A stretch of DNA of 34,956 bases, from positions 1 through 34,956 of IMG/VR virus record IMGVR_UViG_3300037069_001617; one strand, given 5' to 3'. The position numbers and the translations under genes are program-made. How positions within the stretch are numbered: position 1 is the stretch's first letter; each line of letters opens with the position of its first letter. Under the pieces are notes generated by a model. The model was not told the DNA's origin and ran no database searches. It was given only the letters and a program-made list of their open reading frames with translations. The stretch comes from a virus. Positions 14,047 to 19,841 of the stretch are shown piece by piece.

Positions 14047-15964
14047 AACCTCCATCACGCTTGAGGCATTCTGCAGAGTCCGGGAGCGCGATCCCGAGGC
14101 CACGATGCTCGTCATTGCGCCGTTGCGCGTCTGCCGCCAGCAGTGGCGCCAGGAGGCGCTCAAGTGGGAGCAGTTCCGGCACCTCAAGTTCAGCCTGCTG
14201 CACGGCCCCAAGAAGGATGAGCGGCTGAACGATGACGCGGACATTTGGCTGATAAACCCGGAGGGCGTGGACTGGCTTTGCGCCAAGTATTTCGGCCGCA
14301 ACCTGCCCTTTACAATCGTCACGATTGACGAGCTCACCAAATTCAAAAACAGCGGCTCGGAGCGAAATAAGAAGCTGCGGCCGCGGATCGAAAAGACGCC
14401 ATACCGCTGGGGCCTGACAGGATCGCTCGCGCCCAACGGCTATATGGACCTATTCGGCCAGCAGCTCATGCTTGACGATGGCGCCGCGCTCGGCCGCTAC
14501 GTCACCCACTACCGGGACAATTACTTTACGCTGGGCTGGGACGGCTTCACCTATGACCTCATGCCCGGGGCAGAGCGCCGCATCCTGGAGCGCCTGGCGC
14601 CCTACTGGTTTGAAATGCTGGAGGAGGATTATGCCCAGCTCCCGCCGCTGGTGGACGTCACCCACGAACTGCTTTTTGAGCCCGCCGGCCGGAAGCTGTA
14701 CGACAAAATGAAGCGGGACATGATCGCCACCCTGCCGGAGGGTATCGTGACCGCGGCGAACGCGGCGGCCTGCTACAGCAAGCTGTCCCAGATGGCCAAT
14801 GGTGCCGTCTATGTGGGCGATGACAAGGAAGCGGTTAGCTTCGTCCATGACGAAAAGCTGGATGCCGTTGAGGACTTGCTGGAGGAGCTGAACGGCGAGC
14901 CTCTGCTTATCGCCTATGAATTCAACCACGATTTGGAGCGCCTGCGCGAGCGCTTCGGCGTGGTGGACCCCAAGACAAAACAGAAGGTTATTCCCTACCT
15001 CGGCAAAGGCACCACGTCGAAGCAGGAGACCGCCTGGATAGCCGCCTGGAACCGGGGCGAGCTGCCGCTGCTGTGCGCCCACCCGGCCAGCGCCGGCCAC
15101 GGGCTGAACATGCAGGGCGCCTCAGCGGCAAATGTGTGCTGGTTCGGGATTACTTGGGACTATGAGCTTTACGACCAGTTTATTCGCCGCATTTGGCGCG
15201 ACGGCACGCGCGCTGTGCAAGTGTTTAACCACCTATTGGTGATGCAGGATACCATAGATGAGTTGAAATACGCGGCACTGTGCAATAAAGAAATGACGCA
15301 GAGCAGCTTGCTACGCGCTCTGAACGCTGAAATTCGGCGGAATGCCGAAACCCTGGCAGCTCGGGGAGACGCTGCACCGAAGAAACAGGAGACTTGCGTG
15401 GTTATGAAACTGTCCCGCCCTGGAGCGGCCGCACCGGCGGAGACCGGCCACCAGCAGACACAGGAAACTGCAGCCCCCGCGCCGCGTCGTGGCTGGGGTG
15501 CCCCGGTCGGCAATGCTGCGCCGGCCAACGATGCCGCGGACAATGCCGTGGACGGCCAGCGCGAGCGGATCGCCGCCCAGCTCACCGGGACTCGCTCGGA
15601 CGAGGCGCGCGGCGCCTTCTCCGGCGGCGTCGCCAAGCTGCGTGAAAGCATTCAGCAGGAGCACGGCCAGGAGCCGGCGCCGGAACACAGCAACGGCGTC
15701 CGCACGGACCCGGAGCCTCCGGCGCCCGTGGAAGCCAAGACCCGCCGCAGCCGCACCCCCGCGCCCGCACCGGAGGCGATCCACGGCACGCCGCATGTGA
15801 CCCATGTGGAAGCTGTGAAGGTGCCGGACACGTCGCACGCCCGCCTTGTGGCGGCCCGCGTGGCGCTGCTGGGTATCGTGGCGCCGATCGCGGAAAGCCC
15901 GGAACAGGCCATTGAAGTGGCAGAGCAGTTCTGGGCTTGGGCCTCCGACGTCAAGCCTTTCTAG
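13901..15964 (+). CDS. SNF2/SF2-type DNA helicase with long C-terminal extension
   Basis: 687 aa. Helicase part (1 to ~490): conserved W-T-P-x-P-Y motif before residue 26, motif I region LRPGGRKTS (43-51), motif Ia VIAPLRVCRQQW, motif II IDELTKFKN (DELT 143-146), motif III LTGSLAPNG (173-175 TGS), motif V CAHPASAGHGLNMQGA and motif VI QFIRRIWRDGT. Walker A is abnormal: G-G-R-K-T where G-x-G-K-T is expected. Residues ~500-687 are Ala/Pro-rich with no helicase relation and begin at an in-frame GTG (15398) with an ideal AGGAGA. ATG 13901 is chosen since conserved residues precede the next ATG (13976). It probably remodels forks or recombination intermediates. Confidence 0.8.
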   Translation: MTWAGAAIATRRAAPSYSHWTPLPYMDRAADFLATRYSAGLPLRPGGRKTSITLEAFCRVRERDPEATMLVIAPLRVCRQQWRQEALKWEQFRHLKFSLLHGPKKDERLNDDADIWLINPEGVDWLCAKYFGRNLPFTIVTIDELTKFKNSGSERNKKLRPRIEKTPYRWGLTGSLAPNGYMDLFGQQLMLDDGAALGRYVTHYRDNYFTLGWDGFTYDLMPGAERRILERLAPYWFEMLEEDYAQLPPLVDVTHELLFEPAGRKLYDKMKRDMIATLPEGIVTAANAAACYSKLSQMANGAVYVGDDKEAVSFVHDEKLDAVEDLLEELNGEPLLIAYEFNHDLERLRERFGVVDPKTKQKVIPYLGKGTTSKQETAWIAAWNRGELPLLCAHPASAGHGLNMQGASAANVCWFGITWDYELYDQFIRRIWRDGTRAVQVFNHLLVMQDTIDELKYAALCNKEMTQSSLLRALNAEIRRNAETLAARGDAAPKKQETCVVMKLSRPGAAAPAETGHQQTQETAAPAPRRGWGAPVGNAAPANDAADNAVDGQRERIAAQLTGTRSDEARGAFSGGVAKLRESIQQEHGQEPAPEHSNGVRTDPEPPAPVEAKTRRSRTPAPAPEAIHGTPHVTHVEAVKVPDTSHARLVAARVALLGIVAPIAESPEQAIEVAEQFWAWASDVKPF
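15398..15964 (+). CDS. Possible internally initiated C-terminal protein of the helicase gene (188 aa)
   Basis: Same frame as the helicase. AGGAGA (15387-15392) stands 5 nt before GTG 15398, followed by VVMKLSRPGAAAP; ATG 15404 is an alternative. Everything after this point looks like an independent protein: Pro/Ala/Gln-rich linkers, RRGWGAP near the start, and a helical end (RLVAARVALLGIVAPIAESPEQAIEVAEQF). The opening MKLSR is the same as that of the 166-aa protein at 7095. It may be a nested gene or a former separate gene fused by stop loss. Confidence 0.4.
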   Translation: MVMKLSRPGAAAPAETGHQQTQETAAPAPRRGWGAPVGNAAPANDAADNAVDGQRERIAAQLTGTRSDEARGAFSGGVAKLRESIQQEHGQEPAPEHSNGVRTDPEPPAPVEAKTRRSRTPAPAPEAIHGTPHVTHVEAVKVPDTSHARLVAARVALLGIVAPIAESPEQAIEVAEQFWAWASDVKPF

Positions 15965-15977
15965 GCGACACGTCACA

Positions 15978-16007
15978 TTGACACGTCAAGGCCCCGGGGC
16001 GTATGTT
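15978..16007 (+). promoter_or_regulatory. Promoter TTGACA-N18-TATGTT before lysis genes
   Basis: TTGACA 15978-15983 and TATGTT 16002-16007 with an 18-nt spacer, the same geometry as the 4435 promoter. It begins with TTGACACGTCA, identical to the start of the minus-strand promoter at 22901. GACACGTCA is repeated directly at 15967 and 15980. Its -10 lies in the loop of the adjacent terminator hairpin. Confidence 0.5.
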
Positions 16008-16021
16008 CCGGGGCCTTTTCG
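15988..16021 (+). terminator. Rho-independent terminator after helicase gene
   Basis: AAGGCCCCGG (15988-15997) and CCGGGGCCTT (16008-16017) form a perfect 10-bp stem over a 10-nt loop, followed by TTTTC. It closes the replication transcript just before the holin gene. Confidence 0.8.
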
Positions 16022-16033
16022 TTTGGACCCGCT

Positions 16034-16297
16034 ATGCTCGGCCGCCGGCTCACCGATGATGCCCATGAGGCCTGGAAGTGGGGAAGTATGCGCTTCCTCG
16101 CGCTGGGCGGCTCCATGCAGGCCGCTGTCCTGGCGGCCGATCGCACCGGCCTGTCCGTCCACCTGCCGGCCTGGATGCTAAGCGCCGCGTCCGGTGGCGC
16201 CTTCGTCTGCCTCATTGCCGCCGGCGTCAGCCGCGTAACCGTGAAAGATGGAGACTCCGATGTTCGGAATTCCGACGCCTCAAACCCTGGCAGCTAA
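16034..16297 (+). CDS. Holin-like membrane protein (87 aa)
   Basis: Two hydrophobic segments (FLALGGSMQAAVLAA at ~21-35 and SAASGGAFVCLIAAGVSRV at ~50-68) separated by a short loop, with a charged N-terminus MLGRRLTDDAHEAWKWGSMRF. This is the pattern of phage class II-type holins in which an Arg/Trp-rich start precedes two helices. It would form the inner-membrane lesion that times lysis. Position directly ahead of the spanin pair strongly supports the call. The ribosome site is weak (TTTGGA). It overlaps the spanin gene by 38 nt. Confidence 0.7.
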   Translation: MLGRRLTDDAHEAWKWGSMRFLALGGSMQAAVLAADRTGLSVHLPAWMLSAASGGAFVCLIAAGVSRVTVKDGDSDVRNSDASNPGS

Positions 16298-16832
16298 GGC
16301 CCTCATTGCCCTGGTGGGCGTGGCGATCGTGGCCGGCGCTGGTGCTTACGCCGGCTACCGTTTCGAGCTGGGCGCCTATGAAAAGCTGGTGGCGGCCGAC
16401 GCCAAGGCCATGACGGTGGCGGTGCAGGCCGCGGCCGCGAAGCAAACCAAAATTGACAGCGCAAACCAGGCCGACGCAGTGGCGCAAGCCTACCTGCGCG
16501 GGAAGCTGGACGCGGTGTCCGTCAATTTCAAACTGGAGGCCCCCGCCAATGTCACCGTTACACAGGATCAACAGGCTGCCACTGCTGTTCATGCTGGCTG
16601 CATCACTTATGGCTTTGTTCGGATGCTCACCGCCGGGGAGCGTGGTATCCCCGCCGATAGTCTCCCCATCCCCAGCGGCGAATCTCCTGACGCCTGCACA
16701 GCCTATGAACCGTCTGCCCTGGCCACCGCCCTCGCGCAAGACCTCGCCGCCGGCTTCGGCAACGGCCAGCAGCTAGATTCGCTGATCGCGGCCGTCAAGC
16801 GCAACGATGCGATTGCAGCCGCCCCCAAGTGA
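16260..16832 (+). CDS. Rz: i-spanin, Rz-like (190 aa)
   Basis: ATG 16260 has GGAG 6 nt upstream. A single N-terminal membrane helix (AKALIALVGVAIVAGAGAYAGYRF) is followed by a long Ala/Gln-rich periplasmic helix (residues ~40-100), the layout of an inner-membrane spanin subunit. The gene fully contains, in another frame, a lipoprotein with a lipobox, which is the classical Rz/Rz1 arrangement. Together they should fuse inner and outer membranes at the end of lysis, implying a Gram-negative host. Confidence 0.75.
   Translation: MFGIPTPQTLAAKALIALVGVAIVAGAGAYAGYRFELGAYEKLVAADAKAMTVAVQAAAAKQTKIDSANQADAVAQAYLRGKLDAVSVNFKLEAPANVTVTQDQQAATAVHAGCITYGFVRMLTAGERGIPADSLPIPSGESPDACTAYEPSALATALAQDLAAGFGNGQQLDSLIAAVKRNDAIAAAPK
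16549..16776 (+). CDS. Rz1: o-spanin lipoprotein, Rz1-like (75 aa)
   Basis: Nested entirely inside the i-spanin gene in the +1 frame. ATG 16549 follows CTGGAGGCCCCCGCCA. The signal sequence NRLPLLFMLAASLMALFGC ends in a lipobox with Cys 26; the mature part is short and Pro/Ser-rich (SPPGSVVSPPIVSPSP...), exactly as in Rz1 outer-membrane lipoproteins. Very likely the partner of the surrounding i-spanin. Confidence 0.8.
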   Translation: MSPLHRINRLPLLFMLAASLMALFGCSPPGSVVSPPIVSPSPAANLLTPAQPMNRLPWPPPSRKTSPPASATASS

Positions 16833-16847
16833 TTCTAGCCTGCCTGG

Positions 16848-16997
16848 ATGCGCGAATATCCATGGGACTGGATACTGATTGGCCTCGCCGTGGCGTTGGT
16901 CATCGGCTTCGCTTGGCAGGGCGTAGGCCGCTGCGAGGGCGCCTGTGTGGACAACACGCCCCCGAAGTGCCTTGCAATGCAAGGCCGTTGCGAGTGA
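16848..16997 (+). CDS. 49-residue Cys-rich membrane protein
   Basis: Read from ATG 16848 to TGA 16995-16997, last gene of the rightward strand. WDWILIGLAVALVIGFAWQGV is one transmembrane segment near the N-terminus; the rest holds four Cys (C29, C33, C41, C48), which could form two disulfides if periplasmic. No obvious ribosome site apart from CCTGG. The final codons lie in the left attP palindrome. Function unknown; a lysis accessory is possible from position. Confidence 0.45.
   Translation: MREYPWDWILIGLAVALVIGFAWQGVGRCEGACVDNTPPKCLAMQGRCE
16969..16985. repeat. Left attP-flanking palindrome GCCTTGCA-A-TGCAAGGC
   Basis: Perfect 8-bp arms about one central A, 48 bp to the left of the tRNA-derived attP core. 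The identical arms recur on the other side at 17152-17169. Probable binding site for integrase, excisionase or a host protein (inference). Confidence 0.6.
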
Positions 16998-17003
16998 CTC
17001 GCG

Positions 17004-17030
17004 CCTTGAAATGACGCTAAGTCCTTGAAA
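17004..17030. repeat. Direct repeat CCTTGAAA x2 beside attP
   Basis: CCTTGAAA at 17004-17011 and 17023-17030, 19 bp apart, both between the left palindrome and the core. Short direct repeats at this place are typical of integrase arm-type sites. The same octamer also occurs at 27528-27535. Confidence 0.4.
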
Positions 17031-17033
17031 ACA

Positions 17034-17078
17034 TGGTGCCGTAGGTGAGAATCGAACTCACGACCTATCCCTTACCAA
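17034..17078 (-). other. attP: attP core: 3' half of tRNA-Thr(GGU)
   Basis: On the minus strand this is a tRNA 3' half: anticodon loop TTGGTAA with anticodon GGU (complement of 17074-17076), 3' anticodon stem, T arm GTGAG-TTCGATT-CTCAC with a perfect 5-bp stem, acceptor CTACGGC, then A and CCA ending at 17034. The 5' half of the tRNA is missing, so it is not a gene. Immediately beside a tyrosine integrase, it is the identity block of an attP that regenerates the tRNA on integration. The host site should be a tRNA-Thr(GGU) gene whose acceptor begins GCCGTAG. Confidence 0.88.
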
Positions 17079-17145
17079 GACACGGCGTTACGCGGAAATG
17101 CTGGGAAAAAGCCGCACAAACCGCCGCAAATGGAAGCCGCTGGAG

Positions 17146-18117
17146 CTATTTGCCTTGCAACTGCAAGGCGCCCACGGCGCCGCGGAGATACTCGGGTGCG
17201 TGCTTGGCATAGACGCGCTCCACCGTGGCCTCCGTGTCGCCCAACATCCGCGCCACCTGAGCGAGCGGAACGCCGTCCATCACCGCCCAAGTGGCCGCTG
17301 TGTGGCGCAGGACGTGGGGCGTGACGTCCACCAGCCCGGCACGCCGGCACGCCGCAGCAAAGCCCGTCTTGACCGTCCGCACTGGCAGCCCGCGGAACTC
17401 CACAATGGAGTCGGAGCAGGCCACCGCCTTGGCGCCGCGGAGCGTCAGCAGCAGCTCCGGGTTTATGGGTACGATCGCCCGGCGCTTGTTCCCGTGGCCC
17501 CGGCCGAAGCTGAGCACCCGCCGGTCCCAATCCACCTGGCTCCAGCGGGCCTCTAAGATGGCGCCTGTCCGGGCGGCCGTCATCAGGGCCAGCGTTATGA
17601 ACACCCGCATGTGCGGCTCCCGGCAGGCCTCCAGCAGCGCCCTGGCCTCGGCCTTGGTGATCCAGCGTTCCTTGGCCGGCGGGATTTTCACCGGGTTGGA
17701 GATTTTGGGCAGCTCGTCAATCCACTGGTGCTCTACAGCCCACGCCAGGGCGGCGCGGAGCACGCCCACCTCGCGGAGCACCGTTCCGTCGGCCACGCCG
17801 CGGGCGGCCGCCCAGCGCCCTATAACAGGCGGGGTGAGCTGTGTGGGGTAAAGGTCACGAAGTGGGGCGAGGCCCAGCACGGCGAAACGGATGGATTCAG
17901 GAGCCCGTACTTTTACAGCCTTGGCGGTGTAGTACCCGTCAAGGACCGCGCCGACGGTCACTCGCTCGCCGGTGTGCTCGCCTTCGGTGGCGATGAATCG
18001 CGCAAGTGCCTGTTCGGCGTGCCGGCGATCCTTAGAGCCCGTGGAGATTTGCCGGCGCAGCCGCGGCCCGTGGAGGATGTACCAGACGCCATTTGGCCGT
18101 TTCCAGAGCTGGTGCAT
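17146..18117 (-). CDS. int: Tyrosine-family phage integrase
   Basis: 323-aa site-specific recombinase. N-terminal part (1-50) is an arm-binding-type domain (VWYILHGPRLRRQISTGS), residues ~55-145 a SAM-like core-binding domain, and ~155-320 the catalytic domain. Catalytic residues: R183 (TAARTGAILEARW), K211 (HGNKRRAIVPI), H268 and R271 (HVLRHT), Y303 (VERVYAKH). The position usually filled by His in LGH is Asp 294 (MLGDTEA). It integrates the genome at tRNA-Thr through attP immediately downstream. Its gene start is overlapped by the excisionase-like frame. Right attP palindrome lies inside its last codons. Confidence 0.93.
   Translation of the reverse strand: MHQLWKRPNGVWYILHGPRLRRQISTGSKDRRHAEQALARFIATEGEHTGERVTVGAVLDGYYTAKAVKVRAPESIRFAVLGLAPLRDLYPTQLTPPVIGRWAAARGVADGTVLREVGVLRAALAWAVEHQWIDELPKISNPVKIPPAKERWITKAEARALLEACREPHMRVFITLALMTAARTGAILEARWSQVDWDRRVLSFGRGHGNKRRAIVPINPELLLTLRGAKAVACSDSIVEFRGLPVRTVKTGFAAACRRAGLVDVTPHVLRHTAATWAVMDGVPLAQVARMLGDTEATVERVYAKHAPEYLRGAVGALQLQGK
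17152..17169. repeat. Right attP-flanking palindrome GCCTTGCA-AC-TGCAAGGC
   Basis: Same 8-bp arms as at 16969-16985 but with two central bases. It encodes the integrase C-terminal ALQLQG while matching the left site, which suggests selection on the DNA as well as on the protein. Centre-to-centre distance of the two palindromes is about 183 bp with the tRNA core between them. Confidence 0.6.
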
Positions 18118-18263
18118 GATTTCTCGTAACCTTCCACCTGTTCCCGGGTGAGCCTAACCAGGCCGCCAAGGCGGAGACAAGGGAGTGCGCCGGACTTTAT
18201 GCGGTTTTGCACGGTGCGGGCGGAGCATTCCCAGTGCTGGGCCACCATGCCCACCGTGTTCAT
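17958..18263 (-). CDS. Excisionase-like HTH protein (101 aa frame)
   Basis: The first ~50 residues are a MerR/HTH_17-type winged helix: TVGMVAQHWECSARTVQNRIKSGALPCLRLGGLVRLTREQVEGY, as in phage excisionases and torI/AlpA-like proteins. It stands directly before int, the usual place for xis. ATG 18263 lies 1 nt after the stop of the upstream gene; ATG 18275 is an alternative. The domain ends near position 18110, but the frame stays open 160 nt into int, giving a Ser/Pro-rich tail that may be incidental or may reflect a real overlap. Confidence 0.65.
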   Translation of the reverse strand: MNTVGMVAQHWECSARTVQNRIKSGALPCLRLGGLVRLTREQVEGYEKSCTSSGNGQMASGTSSTGRGCAGKSPRALRIAGTPNRHLRDSSPPKASTPASE

Positions 18264-18264
18264 T

Positions 18265-18636
18265 TCACGAAGCATTGGCTTCCACGGCGGTCTTTGCGAT
18301 CGCCAGCCCGTCCCCCATGCCGGTCTTATAGCCGGCGTTGAATCCCAGCTTATAGCCCGCGCCGTGGTGACGGCTCGCAATGCCGTAGTAGGCCAGGTGG
18401 CCAAGCCACGTCAGGTTCACCACCGTTATGGCGATCCCGGCCCACCAGGACACGGGGAGGTGCAGGGCGCTGTAAAACCAGAGATTATAGAGTCCCCACG
18501 CGGCAAAGAATGCGGTGGGCGCCCAATGGACGCCGGCGATACTCTTGGACCGGCGGACGGCGCGGATGTTCAGCAGCCCGAAGCACGCGCTGCCAAGTTC
18601 CCAACCGGCTTGGGTATAGTCGGGGGAGAGGATCAT
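18265..18636 (-). CDS. Conserved phage multi-pass membrane protein (123 aa)
   Basis: ATG 18636 overlaps the stop of the preceding small gene (ATGA). Three hydrophobic stretches (AGWELGSACFGLLNI, PTAFFAAWGLYNLWFYSAL, WWAGIAITVVNLTWLGHLAYYG) with the motif NIRAVRRSKSIAGVHWAPTAFFAAWG match a family of small phage membrane proteins of unknown function. The C-terminal tail repeats GYKLGFNAGYKTGMGDGL. Being beside lysozyme it could influence lysis, but it may equally be a lysogenic-conversion or exclusion protein. Confidence 0.6.
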   Translation of the reverse strand: MILSPDYTQAGWELGSACFGLLNIRAVRRSKSIAGVHWAPTAFFAAWGLYNLWFYSALHLPVSWWAGIAITVVNLTWLGHLAYYGIASRHHGAGYKLGFNAGYKTGMGDGLAIAKTAVEANAS

Positions 18637-18806
18637 TCGACATGCCCCGCCCTGACGACATACCACTTATCCCAGCAGGCCACGCAGCCGTCACCTCCAT
18701 GACAATATGGCTGCATGAGGCCTTGGTAGCGCTTCACCACCTCCGGCGGGCAGTTCGGGTTTTTCGCCGCGGCCCTATAGATTTTCTCGCGTCCAGAGGC
18801 GGTCAC
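18633..18806 (-). CDS. 57-residue Cys-rich small protein (GTG start)
   Basis: GTG 18806 overlaps the lysozyme stop (GTGA) and the TGA overlaps the next ATG (ATGA), so it sits exactly coupled between two genes. Residues 1-33 are basic and helical (REKIYRAAAKNPNCPPEVVKRYQGLM); then C35, C41 and C44 in YCHGGDGCVACWDKW, with C19 upstream, form a probable zinc knuckle. Gene packing makes it convincing despite its size. Function unknown. Confidence 0.65.
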   Translation of the reverse strand: MTASGREKIYRAAAKNPNCPPEVVKRYQGLMQPYCHGGDGCVACWDKWYVVRAGHVE

Positions 18807-19276
18807 GCCACAGCCCTCGCCATGTTATCGTTGCCGGCGAAATGCTGGGCCTCCGCGACGCGGCGTTTCTCCAGCCCGGCCAGCTCTTTGCCGGCCTGGC
18901 GATCCCACCGCTTGAACTCGGCGGCCGCGCCCACATAGTCCCCGGCGTTCAGCTTGGTGCCGAGGGTCTTGTGCAGAGGATCGGGGCCGGCGTTGAACAC
19001 CAGGGACACCAGGGCGTCAAACTGCGCCTGCGTCAGGGCCACCGTGACGATGTTCTTAACCGCTAGCACCGCGTCGCGTAGGTCTTGCCGAATCCAGCTT
19101 TCCGCTAGTGGCGTGTCGCACGTCGTGAACTGAGAGACGCCGGCGGTGTGGCCCCAGCCGCACGTCCACTTATCGTTGGCGGTGGGCTTGTAAGCCGTCG
19201 GGCGGAAGCGCTCGTACAGCTTGACGAAGTTTATAAGCCAGGGCGACGGCTGCAGATTTGCGTTGGCGGGGTTCAC
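18803..19276 (-). CDS. Phage lysozyme (GH24, T4-like muramidase)
   Basis: 157 aa, GTG start overlapping the preceding stop (GTGA). The N-terminus has the GH24 active site: LYERFRPTAY (general acid Glu), NDKWTCGWGHT with Asp and Thr of the E-D-T set, then LTQAQFDALVSLVFNAGP and a helical C-terminal lobe (FKRWDRQAGKELAGLEKRRVAEAQ). The Asp is three to four residues later than in T4 lysozyme, as in some other phage endolysins. No SAR or signal sequence is present, so release needs a holin; the holin candidate is on the other strand at 16034. Confidence 0.88.
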   Translation of the reverse strand: MNPANANLQPSPWLINFVKLYERFRPTAYKPTANDKWTCGWGHTAGVSQFTTCDTPLAESWIRQDLRDAVLAVKNIVTVALTQAQFDALVSLVFNAGPDPLHKTLGTKLNAGDYVGAAAEFKRWDRQAGKELAGLEKRRVAEAQHFAGNDNMARAVA

Positions 19277-19839
19277 AGGTTCACCGTCTTGAAGGTGCCC
19301 GGCACTGGAGCGCCGTCCTTGATTTCGTTTCCGATGCGGCATTCCACGCGGCCGCTTTTCAGGGCCAACTCCAGCTCCGCCATGGCGTTCCAGGCCTTGT
19401 GGGCGAGGTGCGCTAGGTCACTTTCGCTGTCATAGTCGCCCTCAGTCTTTGTTTTGAGACGGTGGCGGCCGTCGGCGTTGGCAAATCGGCGCTCGCCTTG
19501 CGGCACGTTCTGCCACCCAAGGCTGTAGTGGTTGGGCGCCTTGGCATATTTGCGGTCCCCGTACTCGCTCACATAGGAAACGGCCACGATGGCGCGGGCG
19601 AAATAGTCCAGGAAGCCCTCAACAATCGGCGGTTTGCCCATGTCCAGCTTCCGCGCCTCCTGCGTGTCGCCAGCTTGGGCGGCGCCGAAGCCAGCCGGTG
19701 ACAGCCGATCGGCGCCCACCATGCGCTGGGCGTTGGCCGTAGCAGGACAGCCGGCGGCGTGAATAAGAGCTCCGCCAATGTCCCCTTTGCAGCGGCACTC
19801 CATCGCACGGCGCTTTTCGTCATCGGTCATCATGGCCAC
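19273..19839 (-). CDS. DUF5664 / MazZ-like dATP/dGTP pyrophosphohydrolase (188 aa)
   Basis: Residues ~62-160 match the DUF5664 family (dATP/dGTP diphosphohydrolase, MazZ type): RKLDMGKPP, EYGDRKYAKAPNHYSLGW, then RH (125-126), EGDYDSESDLAHLAHKAWNAMAELEL with the acidic/His metal ligands. Family members such as S-2L MazZ cleave dGTP/dATP to monophosphate, feeding 2-aminoadenine synthesis in PurZ phages, but the domain also occurs in phages with ordinary DNA. A Cys-containing N-terminal extension (ECRCKG...AAGC) of ~55 residues is unusual. GTG 19839 follows GGGAGATTAGCC; ATG 19833 is an alternative. Adjacent to an HD phosphohydrolase. Confidence 0.75.
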   Translation of the reverse strand: MAMMTDDEKRRAMECRCKGDIGGALIHAAGCPATANAQRMVGADRLSPAGFGAAQAGDTQEARKLDMGKPPIVEGFLDYFARAIVAVSYVSEYGDRKYAKAPNHYSLGWQNVPQGERRFANADGRHRLKTKTEGDYDSESDLAHLAHKAWNAMAELELALKSGRVECRIGNEIKDGAPVPGTFKTVNL

Positions 19840-19841
19840 GG

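Noticed and set aside
17034-17110. Complete tRNA gene
   Set aside because: Only the part from anticodon loop to CCA is present; upstream sequence cannot form the acceptor or D arm. It is an attP identity block.
16969-17169. attP palindromes as bidirectional terminators
   Set aside because: The hairpins have no T-run on either strand, so rho-independent termination is unlikely.
18803-19276. SAR endolysin
   Set aside because: The N-terminus is polar up to the active-site Glu; there is no signal-anchor stretch.
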